Shown: positions 44,952 through 53,751, counted from the stretch's first letter. The stretch: 64,000 nt of DNA from Clostridium fungisolvens (GCF_014193895.1 NZ_BLZR01000001.1:4588001-4652000), one strand, 5' to 3'. Program-made: numbers and translations. The notes: generated by a model not told the origin, from the letters alone.

Positions 44952-45476
44952 TTAAAAAAATAAAATCCTTACTACTGTAACCGCAACTATAATAGCTGTA
45001 AGATCCGCCATAAATGCAGCCCATAATGTATGTCTTATTTTCTTAATTCCAACAGCCCCAAAATATACTGTGATTGTATAAAAAATAGTTTCAGTACTTC
45101 CCATTATTACTGAACCAACTAACCCAATAAAACTATCCGGTCCATACTGTTTTAGTATATCTGTAAGTACACCAAGAGCACCACTTCCTGAAAGAGGTTT
45201 AACCAATATAAGAGGGATAAGTTCCTTAGGTAATCCTATAATAGAAGCTACTGGCGCTAAAATATTATTTAACATATCTAAGAGTTTGGCTTCTCTAAAT
45301 ATTTTTACTGCTATTATCATTGACAATAAATATGGGAATATTCTATAACATACATGTAACCCTTCTTTTGCTCCTTCTACAAACCATTCATAAACTTTTC
45401 TTCCCTTTATCATTCCATAGATTAAAATAACTATAAATATTATTGGTATTACGCTTTTTAATAGGTAGTTAAACAT
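44952..45476 (-). CDS. spmB: Spore maturation protein B
   Basis: 174-residue membrane protein, about five helices, with the nucleoside-recognition (Gate) fold. It acts with SpmA in dehydrating the spore core, giving heat resistance. Typical segments are VEGAKEGLHVCYRIFPYLLS and LVKPLSGSGALGVLTDI, then GSTETIFYTITVYFGAVG. The ribosome site is CTAGGAGG before ATG 45476, nine bases after the spmA stop. Presence of the pair shows that the organism belongs to an endospore-forming lineage. Confidence 0.93.
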   Translation of the reverse strand: MFNYLLKSVIPIIFIVILIYGMIKGRKVYEWFVEGAKEGLHVCYRIFPYLLSMIIAVKIFREAKLLDMLNNILAPVASIIGLPKELIPLILVKPLSGSGALGVLTDILKQYGPDSFIGLVGSVIMGSTETIFYTITVYFGAVGIKKIRHTLWAAFMADLTAIIVAVTVVRILFF

Positions 45477-45485
45477 AAAATCCTC

Positions 45486-46061
45486 CTAGAAGTATTTTTG
45501 TAGGATCTTGCAGCAGGTAACTCCCATTATAGCTGCGCATCCTGTAGCAATAAGAGTTGGAATTATTATCGCTCCTGGATTGCTTGAACCAGCTGCAGCC
45601 CTTATCGATATTACTGTAGATGGTACAAACTGAACACATGCTGCATTTATAACTAAAAACAAAGCCATATCATTTGAGGCAATGCTTCTCTTAGGGTTTA
45701 GCTTGTCCATTTCTTCCATAGCTTTAATCCCAAAAGGCGTAGCAGCATTAGATAAACCTAGCATATTTGCTGTTAGATTCATAACTATTGAACCTAAAGT
45801 TTTTTCATCTCTAGCCGCATCTTTAAATAAAAGCCTTAATATTGGTTTTAGTAGATTTGCTAATACATTGGTTAATCCACTCTTCTCTGCAACCTTCATA
45901 GTTCCGCACCAAAAGCACATTACACCTAAAAGCCCAAGAAGCAAATCTGTTGTTGATGCTGTTGAATCTACTATTGCTTTTGAAATTAATTCTCCATTTC
46001 CAGTAAATACACCTACAGCTATTCCTAAAAGCAACATGAAAAACCATATGTAATTAATCAT
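45486..46061 (-). CDS. spmA: Spore maturation protein A
   Basis: 191-residue polytopic membrane protein of the nucleoside-recognition family. MINYIWFFMLLLGIAVGVFT opens the protein, GLLGVMCFWCGTMKVAEKSG and NLTANMLGLSNAATPFGIKA are diagnostic, and a final helix ends in CKILQKYF. I begin at ATG 46061, with GGAGG 6 bases upstream; the earlier in-frame ATG encloses that ribosome site. Spore-core dehydration partner of SpmB. Confidence 0.93.
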   Translation of the reverse strand: MINYIWFFMLLLGIAVGVFTGNGELISKAIVDSTASTTDLLLGLLGVMCFWCGTMKVAEKSGLTNVLANLLKPILRLLFKDAARDEKTLGSIVMNLTANMLGLSNAATPFGIKAMEEMDKLNPKRSIASNDMALFLVINAACVQFVPSTVISIRAAAGSSNPGAIIIPTLIATGCAAIMGVTCCKILQKYF

Positions 46062-46125
46062 ATATTTCCTCCATTTCATATTTAAGATTTTTAAGCAACT
46101 TTTGATAATGAATCAATTCATATAC

Positions 46126-46146
46126 AGATGAACCACTTCAATCCGA
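46126..46146 (+). repeat. Family B half element
   Basis: AGATGAACCACTTCAATCCG equals one terminal arm of the family B elements. No matching right arm was found nearby. The rest of 46080-46288 shows no gene. Confidence 0.4.
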
Positions 46147-46288
46147 GAAACATACTTAATACTGTATTGATTTAAATCTGTCACCTTTCACATCTATACA
46201 ATATATGCCTTGCACTGCTGGTTTAGTAATGATAACATTAAACTGTACCTTATAATATTTTTGATAACTGAAACAAAGGAGATTACTT

Positions 46289-46471
46289 ATGGATGAAAAT
46301 AACCTTAAACTTGCTCAACAAGATATTGAGGAAGCATTAGCAGCTGTAGAAGAAATCGAAAGAAGTATTGATGGAAATGAATCTACCGATGGACTTAAAA
46401 AGAAATTTATTAAGTTAACAGAAAAAGTTCAACAGCTTGAAGATATATTGAAAACAGAAGGAATCATATAA
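46289..46471 (+). CDS. Small coiled-coil hypothetical protein (60 aa)
   Basis: Acidic helical protein of 60 residues: KLAQQDIEEALAAVEEIERS, a short Asp/Asn/Gly break, then KKKFIKLTEKVQQLEDILKT. Two heptad-rich helices suggest an antiparallel hairpin. The ribosome site is AAAGGAG, and a clear terminator follows at 46478, so it is a real transcription unit. Function unknown. Confidence 0.7.
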   Translation: MDENNLKLAQQDIEEALAAVEEIERSIDGNESTDGLKKKFIKLTEKVQQLEDILKTEGII

Positions 46472-46477
46472 AAAATT

Positions 46478-46520
46478 AAGACCAGATAAATTCTTAAAAA
46501 GAATATATCTGGTCTTTTTA
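46478..46520 (+). terminator. Terminator of the 60-residue protein gene
   Basis: AAGACCAGATA and TATCTGGTCTT arms followed by TTT. Confidence 0.9.
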
Positions 46521-46537
46521 TGCTAAGATACTATGTT

Positions 46538-46589
46538 GAAATTAAGTGGTTATGCATCCAATGCTTTAATGAGCCTTCTCAAAGAATTA
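46538..46589 (+). repeat. Family C repeat, copy 2
   Basis: ATTAAGTGGTTATGCATCCA followed by ATGCTTTAATGAGCC and AAAGAATTA. Its last bases coincide with the stop codon of the MATE gene on the other strand. Confidence 0.75.
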
Positions 46590-47927
46590 CTCTTTCAATG
46601 CCTTTACATCCCTATAGAATACAATTGCTGTTATAAGTGCTGAAAGTCCGTCAGATATAGGACCAGCAAGCCAAACACCAGTAAGTCCTAGAAATGTAGG
46701 AAGTATAATTAATAGCGGTATTAAAAGTATTACCTGTCTTAACATACTTAAGAACATCGCCATTTTAGCCTTACCTATACTTTGGAAGTAATTTGCACTT
46801 ATAGCCTGAAAGCCTATTACAGGTAACATAAATAGGAATATTCTAAGACCGTTGCTACCTACTCTTACAAGCTCTTCATCACTGTTAAATATAGTTATTA
46901 CAAAGTGAGGAATTATCTCTACTACTAAGAATCCAACTACAACTATCGCCGTTGCAGCTATAGATCCTTTTTTTACAGTTTCTTTTACTCTCGAATATTT
47001 TTTCGCTCCATAATTATATCCTATTATAGGTAAAGAACCTTGGTTTATACCAAATATAGGCATCATGAATATCATAGCTACAGAACTTATAATTGACATC
47101 GCAGCTATAGACACATCTCCACCATAAGTTCTTAAGGCATTATTTGATATAATTTGAACAACACTTGCTGCTATTTGCATTGCAAAAGGAGAAATACCTA
47201 TTGCAACTATACTTAATACAAATTCTTTTTTTAACTTAAAGTTTTTAACTCTAAGCTTCAATATACTGTTCCCTTTAGTGAAATATCTCAATATCCATAG
47301 CATAGATACAAACTGTGCAATAACTGTAGCAGCAGCTCCACCCCTTACCCCTAAATGAAGAACAAAAATAAATATTGGCTCTAATATAGTATTTATTATA
47401 GCTCCAATAAGCATTGTAAACATAGCTATTTTAGGATTACCATCAGCTCTTATTGAATGATTTAACCCAAATCCAAGCACATTAAATATGGAACCTATAA
47501 ATATTACCTGTATGAATTGCTTTGCATACTTTAATGTAACTTCACTAGCACCAAATGCATTTAATACTGGATCCATTGTTAGGAGGCCTACTATTGTTAT
47601 AACTATTCCAGTTATGATCAAAAGCATAAAAGCATTTCCTAAGATATTTTCTGCCTCATCTTTTTTTCCCTGCCCAAGTCTTATAGATATAGCAGTAGCT
47701 GTACCTATTCCTACTAACATACCAAAAGCCATTATAATAGTCATTATTGGAAGAGTTATACCAACTCCCGTTAATGCATCTTTTCCTATTCCAGGAATAT
47801 TTCCTATGAATATTCTATCTACTACATTGTAAAGTGCATTAACTAACATTCCTATTATAGCTGGTACTGAAAACTTTAATAGTAAAGACCCTATATGTTC
47901 TTCACCTAACCTCTTTTGTCTATCCAT
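46587..47927 (-). CDS. MATE-family efflux transporter (DinF/MepA-like)
   Basis: 446-residue twelve-helix exporter, the second MATE gene of the window and clearly a different branch from the one at 40308. Visible features are GSLLLKFSVPAIIGMLVNAL, YNVVDRIFIGN, GTATAISIRLGQGKKDEAEN and PIFGINQGSLPIIGYNYGAK, the last typical of the MepA-like subgroup. The start is ATG 47927 with AAGGAG upstream, one base after the MarR stop, so it is coupled to and probably controlled by that regulator. Expected to expel drugs. Confidence 0.92.
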   Translation of the reverse strand: MDRQKRLGEEHIGSLLLKFSVPAIIGMLVNALYNVVDRIFIGNIPGIGKDALTGVGITLPIMTIIMAFGMLVGIGTATAISIRLGQGKKDEAENILGNAFMLLIITGIVITIVGLLTMDPVLNAFGASEVTLKYAKQFIQVIFIGSIFNVLGFGLNHSIRADGNPKIAMFTMLIGAIINTILEPIFIFVLHLGVRGGAAATVIAQFVSMLWILRYFTKGNSILKLRVKNFKLKKEFVLSIVAIGISPFAMQIAASVVQIISNNALRTYGGDVSIAAMSIISSVAMIFMMPIFGINQGSLPIIGYNYGAKKYSRVKETVKKGSIAATAIVVVGFLVVEIIPHFVITIFNSDEELVRVGSNGLRIFLFMLPVIGFQAISANYFQSIGKAKMAMFLSMLRQVILLIPLLIILPTFLGLTGVWLAGPISDGLSALITAIVFYRDVKALKE

Positions 47928-47928
47928 G

Positions 47929-48372
47929 TTATTTCTCCTTCCCTGCACATATCCTTTGATTTTTTGCTATCTTACTCATTAGCTCAAGAGCCATCTTCTT
48001 CTCATCTTCATTCAAGTTAGACGTAAGTTTATCATTCCAGTCATATAAAATATTCTTAATATGTGGTTCAATTTCTTTGGCCTTATCCGTTACTGATAAC
48101 TTATACGCCCTTCTATCTGAAGTGTCCTTAACTCTTATTACATACTCATGCTCCTCAAGCTTCTTTATCGCTCTAGCTGTAGTTCCTTTATCAATATGTA
48201 GAATCTCTGCTAATTCCTCTTGGCAGATGCTTTCATGTCTATAAAGTTCTATTAGGAACATAAACTGTCCATAACCTATGTTAAACTTTGATAGTTCCTT
48301 AGTGATAAAAGCACTACCTAATCTATATAACTGAGATATATAACCTCCAAGCATTTTATCTTTCTTAGTCAT
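47929..48372 (-). CDS. MarR-family transcriptional regulator
   Basis: 147-residue winged-helix repressor. Dimerisation helices flank the DNA-binding part ICQEELAEILHIDKGTTARA (helix-turn-helix) and the wing VKDTSDRRAYKLSVTDKAKE. The start at ATG 48372 (MTKKDKMLGGYISQLYRLG) has AATAGGAG upstream; the longer open frame to 48447 is AT-rich with no site. It immediately precedes the MATE exporter gene, the common arrangement for a drug-sensing repressor and its target. Confidence 0.9.
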   Translation of the reverse strand: MTKKDKMLGGYISQLYRLGSAFITKELSKFNIGYGQFMFLIELYRHESICQEELAEILHIDKGTTARAIKKLEEHEYVIRVKDTSDRRAYKLSVTDKAKEIEPHIKNILYDWNDKLTSNLNEDEKKMALELMSKIAKNQRICAGKEK

Positions 48373-48506
48373 AAAAATTCTCCTATTATACTGGATACAA
48401 TTTTTCAGCGCAAGATTTAGTATATAAAAAAATAGTTGCAAATGCAACTACATAATCATCCAAATATCTAAAGAAAACGTGCTCATCACAAAATTATTTT
48501 TATTAT

Positions 48507-48604
48507 AGACGAACCACTTCATAATTAATTTTTTATTTTCAAATTCTCCTCTCAGAACCCAGAGGAGTTTTGAAAATTGATTTCGGATTGAAGTGTTTCA
48601 TCTT
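48507..48604 (+). repeat. Family B palindromic element B2
   Basis: Left arm AGACGAACCACTTCATAAT, inner hairpin CTCCTCT CAGAACCC AGAGGAG flanked by TTTCAAA and TTTTGAAAA, right arm TCGGATTGAAGTGTTTCATC. It lies directly after the stop of the metallopeptidase gene on the minus strand and could end its transcript. Confidence 0.85.
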
Positions 48605-48606
48605 AT

Positions 48607-49293
48607 TTACCAATTGCAATACTTGGAACTATTGTTTTTGAGAAAACTCCTTCTTTGTTTATAATCCGGAATTACCCTTTCAACTAACTCCCAAAACTTC
48701 TCCGAGTGATTCCTTTGAACTAAGTGGCACAGTTCATGTATTACAACATAATCGATAACTTCTTTAGGCATGGACATCAACCTTATATTATAATTTATGT
48801 TGTTTTTAGTTGAGCAGCTTCCCCATATGGTTCTAACATTCTTTATATATACCTTATTTATAGTTAGCCCTAACTGCTTAGCTAAATCAGATGTTCTTTT
48901 TGTCAAGTATTCGGCACCCTGTTTTCTAAACCACGCCATCATAAGTTCAATTCTTACTTCTTCACTGTGTTCATTATTGTCAAATTGAGAACTCATAATT
49001 GTAAATATAAATTCCTGCCCATTAAACTCCAATGAATTTCTTGTTCCTCTGATAACTTTTATTTCATATGGTACACCCATAAAATAAACATTTTGTCCTT
49101 CTTTATAAGTTAGTTTATTAGATTTTTTGATCATTACCTTCTTATGTGTCTCTTCAATCCATGCTCTATTCTTATCAATAAGGCTATCTACGTATTGTTT
49201 CGAACAATTATATGGACATTTTATGATTATCTTATCCTCTTTTACTTCTATTGCTACAGTTTTTCTTCTAGATCTTATTAACTGATACTCCAT
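48607..49293 (-). CDS. YgjP/WLM-like zinc metallopeptidase (SprT-like)
   Basis: 228-residue YgjP-type (DUF45, M48-like) protein. The zinc motif HExxH is HELCH in VIDYVVIHELCHLVQRNHSE (about residue 186) and a further ligand lies in KFWELVERVIPDYKQRRSFL. The N-terminal LIRSRRKTVAIEVKEDKIII and the conserved WGSCSTKNNINYNIRLMSMP stretch define the family. Proteolytic activity is assumed from the fold; targets are unknown. The ribosome site is ACAGGAGA. Same strand as, but separated by a family B element from, the marR-MATE pair. Confidence 0.88.
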   Translation of the reverse strand: MEYQLIRSRRKTVAIEVKEDKIIIKCPYNCSKQYVDSLIDKNRAWIEETHKKVMIKKSNKLTYKEGQNVYFMGVPYEIKVIRGTRNSLEFNGQEFIFTIMSSQFDNNEHSEEVRIELMMAWFRKQGAEYLTKRTSDLAKQLGLTINKVYIKNVRTIWGSCSTKNNINYNIRLMSMPKEVIDYVVIHELCHLVQRNHSEKFWELVERVIPDYKQRRSFLKNNSSKYCNW

Positions 49294-49312
49294 CTTAATC
49301 TCCTGTATATTT

Positions 49313-49366
49313 TGATGATCACTTCATAATAAAATTTATATTTTCACATTGAAGTTGTACATCTTT
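49313..49366 (+). repeat. Family B element, internally deleted copy
   Basis: Arms GATGATCACTTCATAATAAA and CATTGAAGTTGTACATC are kept while the inner hairpin is missing, leaving about 54 bases. Confidence 0.6.
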
Positions 49367-49534
49367 AGTAATAATTTAAATTTACATTAATGATACTTTT
49401 TCATACCATAATAGCACATAAGTATATATTTGAATATTATGATTCTTCAATGTTTAATTTTATTAGCATCAATAAGTTAAGTTTTAAGATAAGAATACAT
49501 ATAATAAATAATATCTCAGGAGGATTTACATAAA

Positions 49535-49579
49535 ATGGATAGAATAAGTAATTATAACTTCATTGGAGGTAATATATGA
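49535..49579 (+). CDS. 14-codon leader ORF overlapping the next start
   Basis: ATG GAT AGA opens a short frame (MDRISNYNFIGGNI) with AGGAGG 11 bases upstream. Its TGA stop overlaps the ATG of the DUF5050-like gene (ATGA), and the ribosome site of the latter (TTGGAGG) lies inside it. A coupled leader peptide is possible; the spacing from its own site is long. Confidence 0.4.
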   Translation: MDRISNYNFIGGNI

Positions 49580-50784
49580 AAAAACGTTTTTTTATCTCAG
49601 CTGTAATTATAATTATTATATCAGTTATTACTTTTTTCTCTATCTCTTATAAAAATGCAAACAATAATGACAAAGCAAAGGAGCAAATAACTAAAAGTAA
49701 AACTCAAGAAGCCAAAAATACTTCTTCAAATACTAGTGCCCCTACCACTGCTACCGAATCTCTTAATAACAATCTAAAATTAACTAATAGTGGATTGCAT
49801 AACTCAGTAGATAATATTAATTCCTTAAGCAATTATCTTAATGGTGGCTTCGTAAGATATTCTAGCCCTTTTTTATTTATATCTCCTTCTGTAACACTTT
49901 CTTACGATTCCCCCTTAGTATATTCAATGGAAGATGGAACCACTTTTTTCAAACAACTAAGCAGTATATCCAACGCCTCAAGTATAAATATAATAAATAG
50001 CGATGTTTACTATAAATCAAACTCAATTTCTACATTAATGAAATCTAATATTTCTACTAATGAAAATACTATACTAGCAACTCAATGTGGACCTTACTAT
50101 ATATATAATGATTGGATTTACTTTATTAGTCCAAGCGATTGTTCGATAAATAAGATGACGCTTAATGGTGAATCACTTACAAAAATAAAGTCTGATTTAT
50201 CAAAAGATAAAAATTGGTATCCAGAGGATCCTTCAACCTTATTTATCTATAATAATAAAATTTATTATTCTGATATGATTACCTATGGAGACGAGCACAA
50301 TTTAAAATGGAAAAATGAAATTTACTCAATGAATTTAGATGGTACAAATTTCGAAAAAGTTGTTGAAGATAGATTTTCTTCATTTATTTTATATGAAAAC
50401 TCTATATATTACTTTAGAAGCCTAGATGACACCTCAGTAAATATAGATTTAGTAAAATTTGATTTATCAACAAGGAAAAGTTCAACTTTGTCTAGTTTTT
50501 CAAACGCAGGTGTAAGTAACTTCAATATATATAATAATGATTTATACTTTATAGGCATTTATCCACAAAACAGCTCAGCACCTACAGGGTTTGATATAAA
50601 GCTTCAAAAATGCAACTTAACCACTAAAAAGATTTCTACAATATCAAATTCTATAGCTACCTCTGGAAAAATTTTCATACTAAATGATAGAATTTTCGTA
50701 CTTCCAATGGGAGTTACCGATAAGAATTCATACTTATACTATTCTGTTAAAACAGATGGAAGTGAACAAAAATACGTAAAATAA
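49576..50784 (+). CDS. Membrane-anchored DUF5050-like beta-propeller protein (402 aa)
   Basis: An N-terminal anchor helix (FFISAVIIIIISVITFFSI) is followed by a Ser/Thr/Asn-rich linker to about residue 75. Repeats of the type YIYNDWIYFISPSDCSINKM and YYSDMITYGDEHNLKWKNEI then run to the end (about six, spaced ~45-50 residues, each ending in a short acidic/Asn turn). This is the DUF5050 propeller pattern of clostridial surface proteins. The ligand is unknown. The ribosome site is TTGGAGG. A bidirectional terminator follows. Confidence 0.78.
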   Translation: MKKRFFISAVIIIIISVITFFSISYKNANNNDKAKEQITKSKTQEAKNTSSNTSAPTTATESLNNNLKLTNSGLHNSVDNINSLSNYLNGGFVRYSSPFLFISPSVTLSYDSPLVYSMEDGTTFFKQLSSISNASSINIINSDVYYKSNSISTLMKSNISTNENTILATQCGPYYIYNDWIYFISPSDCSINKMTLNGESLTKIKSDLSKDKNWYPEDPSTLFIYNNKIYYSDMITYGDEHNLKWKNEIYSMNLDGTNFEKVVEDRFSSFILYENSIYYFRSLDDTSVNIDLVKFDLSTRKSSTLSSFSNAGVSNFNIYNNDLYFIGIYPQNSSAPTGFDIKLQKCNLTTKKISTISNSIATSGKIFILNDRIFVLPMGVTDKNSYLYYSVKTDGSEQKYVK

Positions 50785-50810
50785 AGCATGCCTTTCGGCA
50801 TGCTTTATTT
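50779..50810. terminator. Bidirectional terminator
   Basis: AAATAAAGCATGCC TTTC GGCATGCTTTATTT between the convergent DUF5050-like and ccpA genes; it overlaps both gene ends. Confidence 0.93.
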
Positions 50811-51803
50811 ACAACTATCTCTTACGATAAGCTGATGATCAAGTACATAATGACCCTCTTCTATAGTTTTTTGATTGATAAGCTTTATAAGCATTCTCAT
50901 TGCAATTGAGCCCATATCATATACTGGCTGAGAAATTGTTGTTAGCTTTGGATAGAAAACTGATGCCGCATAAATGTTATTAAAACCAATAACACTAACA
51001 TCATCTGGAACACTGATATTATTTTCTCTTAATGCATTAACTGCACCCATTGCAATTTCATCAGAAGCACAAACTATAGCATCTGGTCTTTCTTTACTCT
51101 GCAAAATGTGTAATACACCTTCATGACCTGTTTTAGTCTTTAAGGTATCAAAATATAAGTGCTCCTCATTAATAGATATATTAGCATCTTTAAGTGCATT
51201 TTCGTAGCCTATATATCTGTTACTCCATGCATTATTGGTATCTTTTTTTATACCTATAAATGCAATTTTCTTAGCACCTTTGTCCAATAAGTATTTTGTA
51301 GCGTCATATGTAGCTTTAGCATTATCAATTGTAACACTTGGCAATTGGCCTTCTTTATCTTTACTTTCTACTAGAACAGTCTTTAGATCAAGTTCATTTA
51401 CTAAATCTACAATCTCATCATCTAAAGAACTACTCATGTAAAGAACACCATCAACCATTTTTTCTTTAAGAACTTTCAAGTATTCTTTTTCTTTTTCAAC
51501 ATCTAAATCTGAGTTACATAGTATTACATTGTAATCATATATATTTGCGACGTCTTCTGCACCTCTAACTATTTCTGGATATATCTGACTTGATATATCT
51601 GGTATAAGAATACCAATAGTTTTTGTTCTTTGTGTTTTTAAACTTCTAGCCACAATATTAGGTCTATATCCAAGCTTCTTTATTGCATCTAAAACTTTCT
51701 TCTTAGTCTCTTCATTAACAACATCGATGTCATTTAGTACTCTAGAAACAGTTGCAATTGAAACTCCCGCTTCCTTAGCAACATCTTTAATTGAAACTGA
51801 CAT
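50805..51803 (-). CDS. ccpA: Catabolite control protein A (LacI family)
   Basis: 332-residue regulator. The LacI-type helix-turn-helix is in SIKDVAKEAGVSIATVSRVL at the N-terminus, with the hinge helix YRPNIVARSLKTQRTKTIGI, then the periplasmic-binding-like effector domain (VIGFNNIYAASVFYPKLTTI near the C-terminus). The sequence is of the clostridial CcpA type, which with HPr-Ser-P represses or activates carbon genes at cre sites. The ribosome site is TAGGAG. Its promoter region carries a possible self-operator. Monocistronic. Confidence 0.87.
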   Translation of the reverse strand: MSVSIKDVAKEAGVSIATVSRVLNDIDVVNEETKKKVLDAIKKLGYRPNIVARSLKTQRTKTIGILIPDISSQIYPEIVRGAEDVANIYDYNVILCNSDLDVEKEKEYLKVLKEKMVDGVLYMSSSLDDEIVDLVNELDLKTVLVESKDKEGQLPSVTIDNAKATYDATKYLLDKGAKKIAFIGIKKDTNNAWSNRYIGYENALKDANISINEEHLYFDTLKTKTGHEGVLHILQSKERPDAIVCASDEIAMGAVNALRENNISVPDDVSVIGFNNIYAASVFYPKLTTISQPVYDMGSIAMRMLIKLINQKTIEEGHYVLDHQLIVRDSCK

Positions 51804-51821
51804 TATCCATCAACTCCTACT

Positions 51822-51873
51822 ATGAAATTGTTTCAATAAAAAATATTATAATGGCAAAATTATGGCATTACAA
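51822..51873 (-). promoter_or_regulatory. ccpA promoter with palindromic site
   Basis: TTGTAA (51868-51873), 17 bases, TATAAT (51845-51850) on the minus strand. TTGAAACAATTTCAT at about 51822-51838 overlaps the start of transcription; it is an inverted repeat resembling a cre-like LacI-family operator without the central CG. Autorepression is an inference. The remaining gap up to 52355 is AT-rich with no gene seen. Confidence 0.65.
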
Positions 51874-52355
51874 GGAAATATACTCCATTACTATAGTTTA
51901 TTTTTTATTTTATGTAAAAAAAATTAAATTACTCTTACTTAAAACGTTTTCTATATTCTATTATATGAAATATAAGGTAAAAATTCAATTATTAAGTTAA
52001 TCTTTGTAATTTTATCCATTTTTATATTTAATTTGTTTATTTATATACTAAAAACTTCAAGTAAATTTGTATTTATTATCTTTACATATATTCTCGAAAC
52101 ATAATATGCAATCTTTACATCCTAAGTAAAATATTTTTATTTGATGATAAAATCTATGTAAATAAAAGTATAGGACAATAACACTTATTTAGTAGATTAT
52201 ATTATAGGTTCTAACTTTTGTTGCAAATTTATGCAGGAGACATATACTTCTTAAAGAATAAATAAAATGTAAGCTCTCACAACTAACTCTTGAATATTGT
52301 TATATAAATGACTTTAAAATATAATATATAATTATATATTTACAGGAGGTTTAGT

Positions 52356-52649
52356 ATGAACCAGATAAATAATAGAGACGCAAAAAAATTCATCTTAAGT
52401 AATGACAATATATTATTACTAGATGTGAGAACAAATGAAGAGTTTGAAGAAGGTCATATAGAAGGTGCAGTTCTTATACCAGCTGATAAGCTTCCCTTTA
52501 GATATGAAGAAATATTAGAATATGAGGATAAGCCAGTACTAGTTTATTGCCAAACTGGAGGAAGAAGTCCGATGGCCACTAACTTTCTTGAAGAAAACGG
52601 ATTTTCAGACGTTTACCATATGTATGAAGGTTTTGCTCGCTGGAAATAA
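52356..52649 (+). CDS. Single-domain rhodanese-like protein
   Basis: 97-residue rhodanese domain. The catalytic loop is Cys65 in VYCQTGGRSP, with LLDVRTNEEFEEGHIEGAVL and the C-terminal GFARWK typical of GlpE-like sulfur transferases. It would carry persulfide sulfur on the active-site Cys in the cytosol. The ribosome site is CAGGAGG. Stands alone. Confidence 0.92.
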   Translation: MNQINNRDAKKFILSNDNILLLDVRTNEEFEEGHIEGAVLIPADKLPFRYEEILEYEDKPVLVYCQTGGRSPMATNFLEENGFSDVYHMYEGFARWK

Positions 52650-52758
52650 CTTTTACATAATTTAATAGTTAAACTTGTGTTCCTATAAAAAGCTACCAAA
52701 CTAAATAAAACAACTAAGTCACAATAGCATAAAAGCTTTATACTTTCCTAATAAAATG

Positions 52759-52810
52759 AAAAAGGGGCTGTCGCATTAGCAATTTAGTGCGATGGCCCCT
52801 CTTATTTTTT
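52759..52810. terminator. Strong hairpin with GGCTGTCGCATTAG-like arm
   Basis: GGGGCTGTCGCATTAGC and TAGTGCGATGGCCCC arms with T-rich flanks on both sides. It ends the rhodanese transcript and also the 34-codon ORF on the other strand. The arm recurs at 53684-53730. Confidence 0.85.
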
Positions 52811-52811
52811 G

Positions 52812-52916
52812 TCAATCTTTTTTATGTGTTTTTTTGCTATGCTTTACGCCCTTATTATTTGCCTTCTTCTCCTTTTGCTGCTGGTTTGAAATAGAAGGAT
52901 CTTGTTTTTCACTCAT
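52812..52916 (-). CDS. 34-residue basic peptide ORF
   Basis: Found by eye. ATG behind GGGAGTGATAATAAT opens a 34-codon frame ending in TGA. The product is MSEKQDPSISNQQQKEKKAN followed by NKGVKHSKKTHKKD: very hydrophilic, about a third Lys, no hydrophobic core, so disordered. A terminator follows. It could be a small spore or ribosome-associated peptide; no family is recognised. Confidence 0.5.
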   Translation of the reverse strand: MSEKQDPSISNQQQKEKKANNKGVKHSKKTHKKD

Positions 52917-53025
52917 ATTATTATCACTCCCAAATTAAGAATTAAATCGTAACAACATATTATAATTTTCTTCAATTTAGGAATTATAATACTATGAAAT
53001 TAATAGTAAAAATATAATAAAATAT

Positions 53026-53172
53026 TTAATGGGCTCTAGTTTGATATTCCACCAAATACTTTCCACTTTCCTCAGTTACATTTAATACTTTAAACCCCTT
53101 CTTAGCTAGTTTTTTAGATGCCTTTTTAAATTGCTTTTCATTCTCATATGATCTTTCAGTTAACTTCTTCAC
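53026..53172 (-). CDS. 48-residue charged ORF
   Basis: Found by eye. GTG start (53172) with AAAGGA about 12 bases upstream. The product begins MKKLTERSYENEKQFKKASK, then KLAKKGFKVLNVTEESGKYL and VEYQTRAH. A helix followed by two beta strands (FKVLNVTEES, KYLVEYQT) looks like a real small fold. Same strand as the 34-residue ORF 110 bases further on, possibly one transcript. The rest of 53173-53683 is AT-rich with no gene recognised. Confidence 0.5.
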   Translation of the reverse strand: MKKLTERSYENEKQFKKASKKLAKKGFKVLNVTEESGKYLVEYQTRAH

Positions 53173-53683
53173 AAATTATCATTCCTTTCTCATAACATAA
53201 GTATTTCAATGTATTTAATATTCTCTCCTTATTAAAGCTATATACTACCATTAAAGTTCAAATAATTTTATCCAATAAATTGTATATATAATATGATATA
53301 TTATTTACATTCTATTGACTTTATATCCTATTATCAGATTCTATTATTTTAAGTATTTTTACTTTTACATTTAAATATACTCATGACAGCATTCTTGTAT
53401 GTCAATAGATTTTCTTTTTCCAAGGTTATTTTATCTCTCTATAAATACTGATTTTCAACTTCAATCTTCATCTAAGGCATATAAATATCGAAACGCTGTC
53501 CCCCTGTGTACGCATATTTAATATCCAACATTATCCTCTATTCAATATATTTTAAATATTATTTTGAAAGCATAGATATACTCTTAGTGTACAAGAGAAA
53601 TATTTAATTGTTCTTGTGCAAAGTGATGGTGCTGTAATTCTAATTGTTGCTTACGACTGTTAATTTTCATAAAATAAAAGTAG

Positions 53684-53730
53684 CTGCCGCATTAGCAGTT
53701 AAAAAACACTAATGCGACAGCCACCTTTAT
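53684..53730 (-). terminator. Terminator of ileS
   Basis: GGTGGCTGTCGCATTAGTGT and, after a T-run loop, AACTGCTAATGCGGCAGCTA pair, then TTTTATTTT on the minus strand. Confidence 0.85.
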
Positions 53731-53751
53731 ACATCTCTCCAAATAACTAGA

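Noticed and set aside
52759..53730. Intact insertion sequence
   Set aside because: No transposase frame exists between the two similar hairpins; each hairpin also fits as the terminator of a neighbouring gene.
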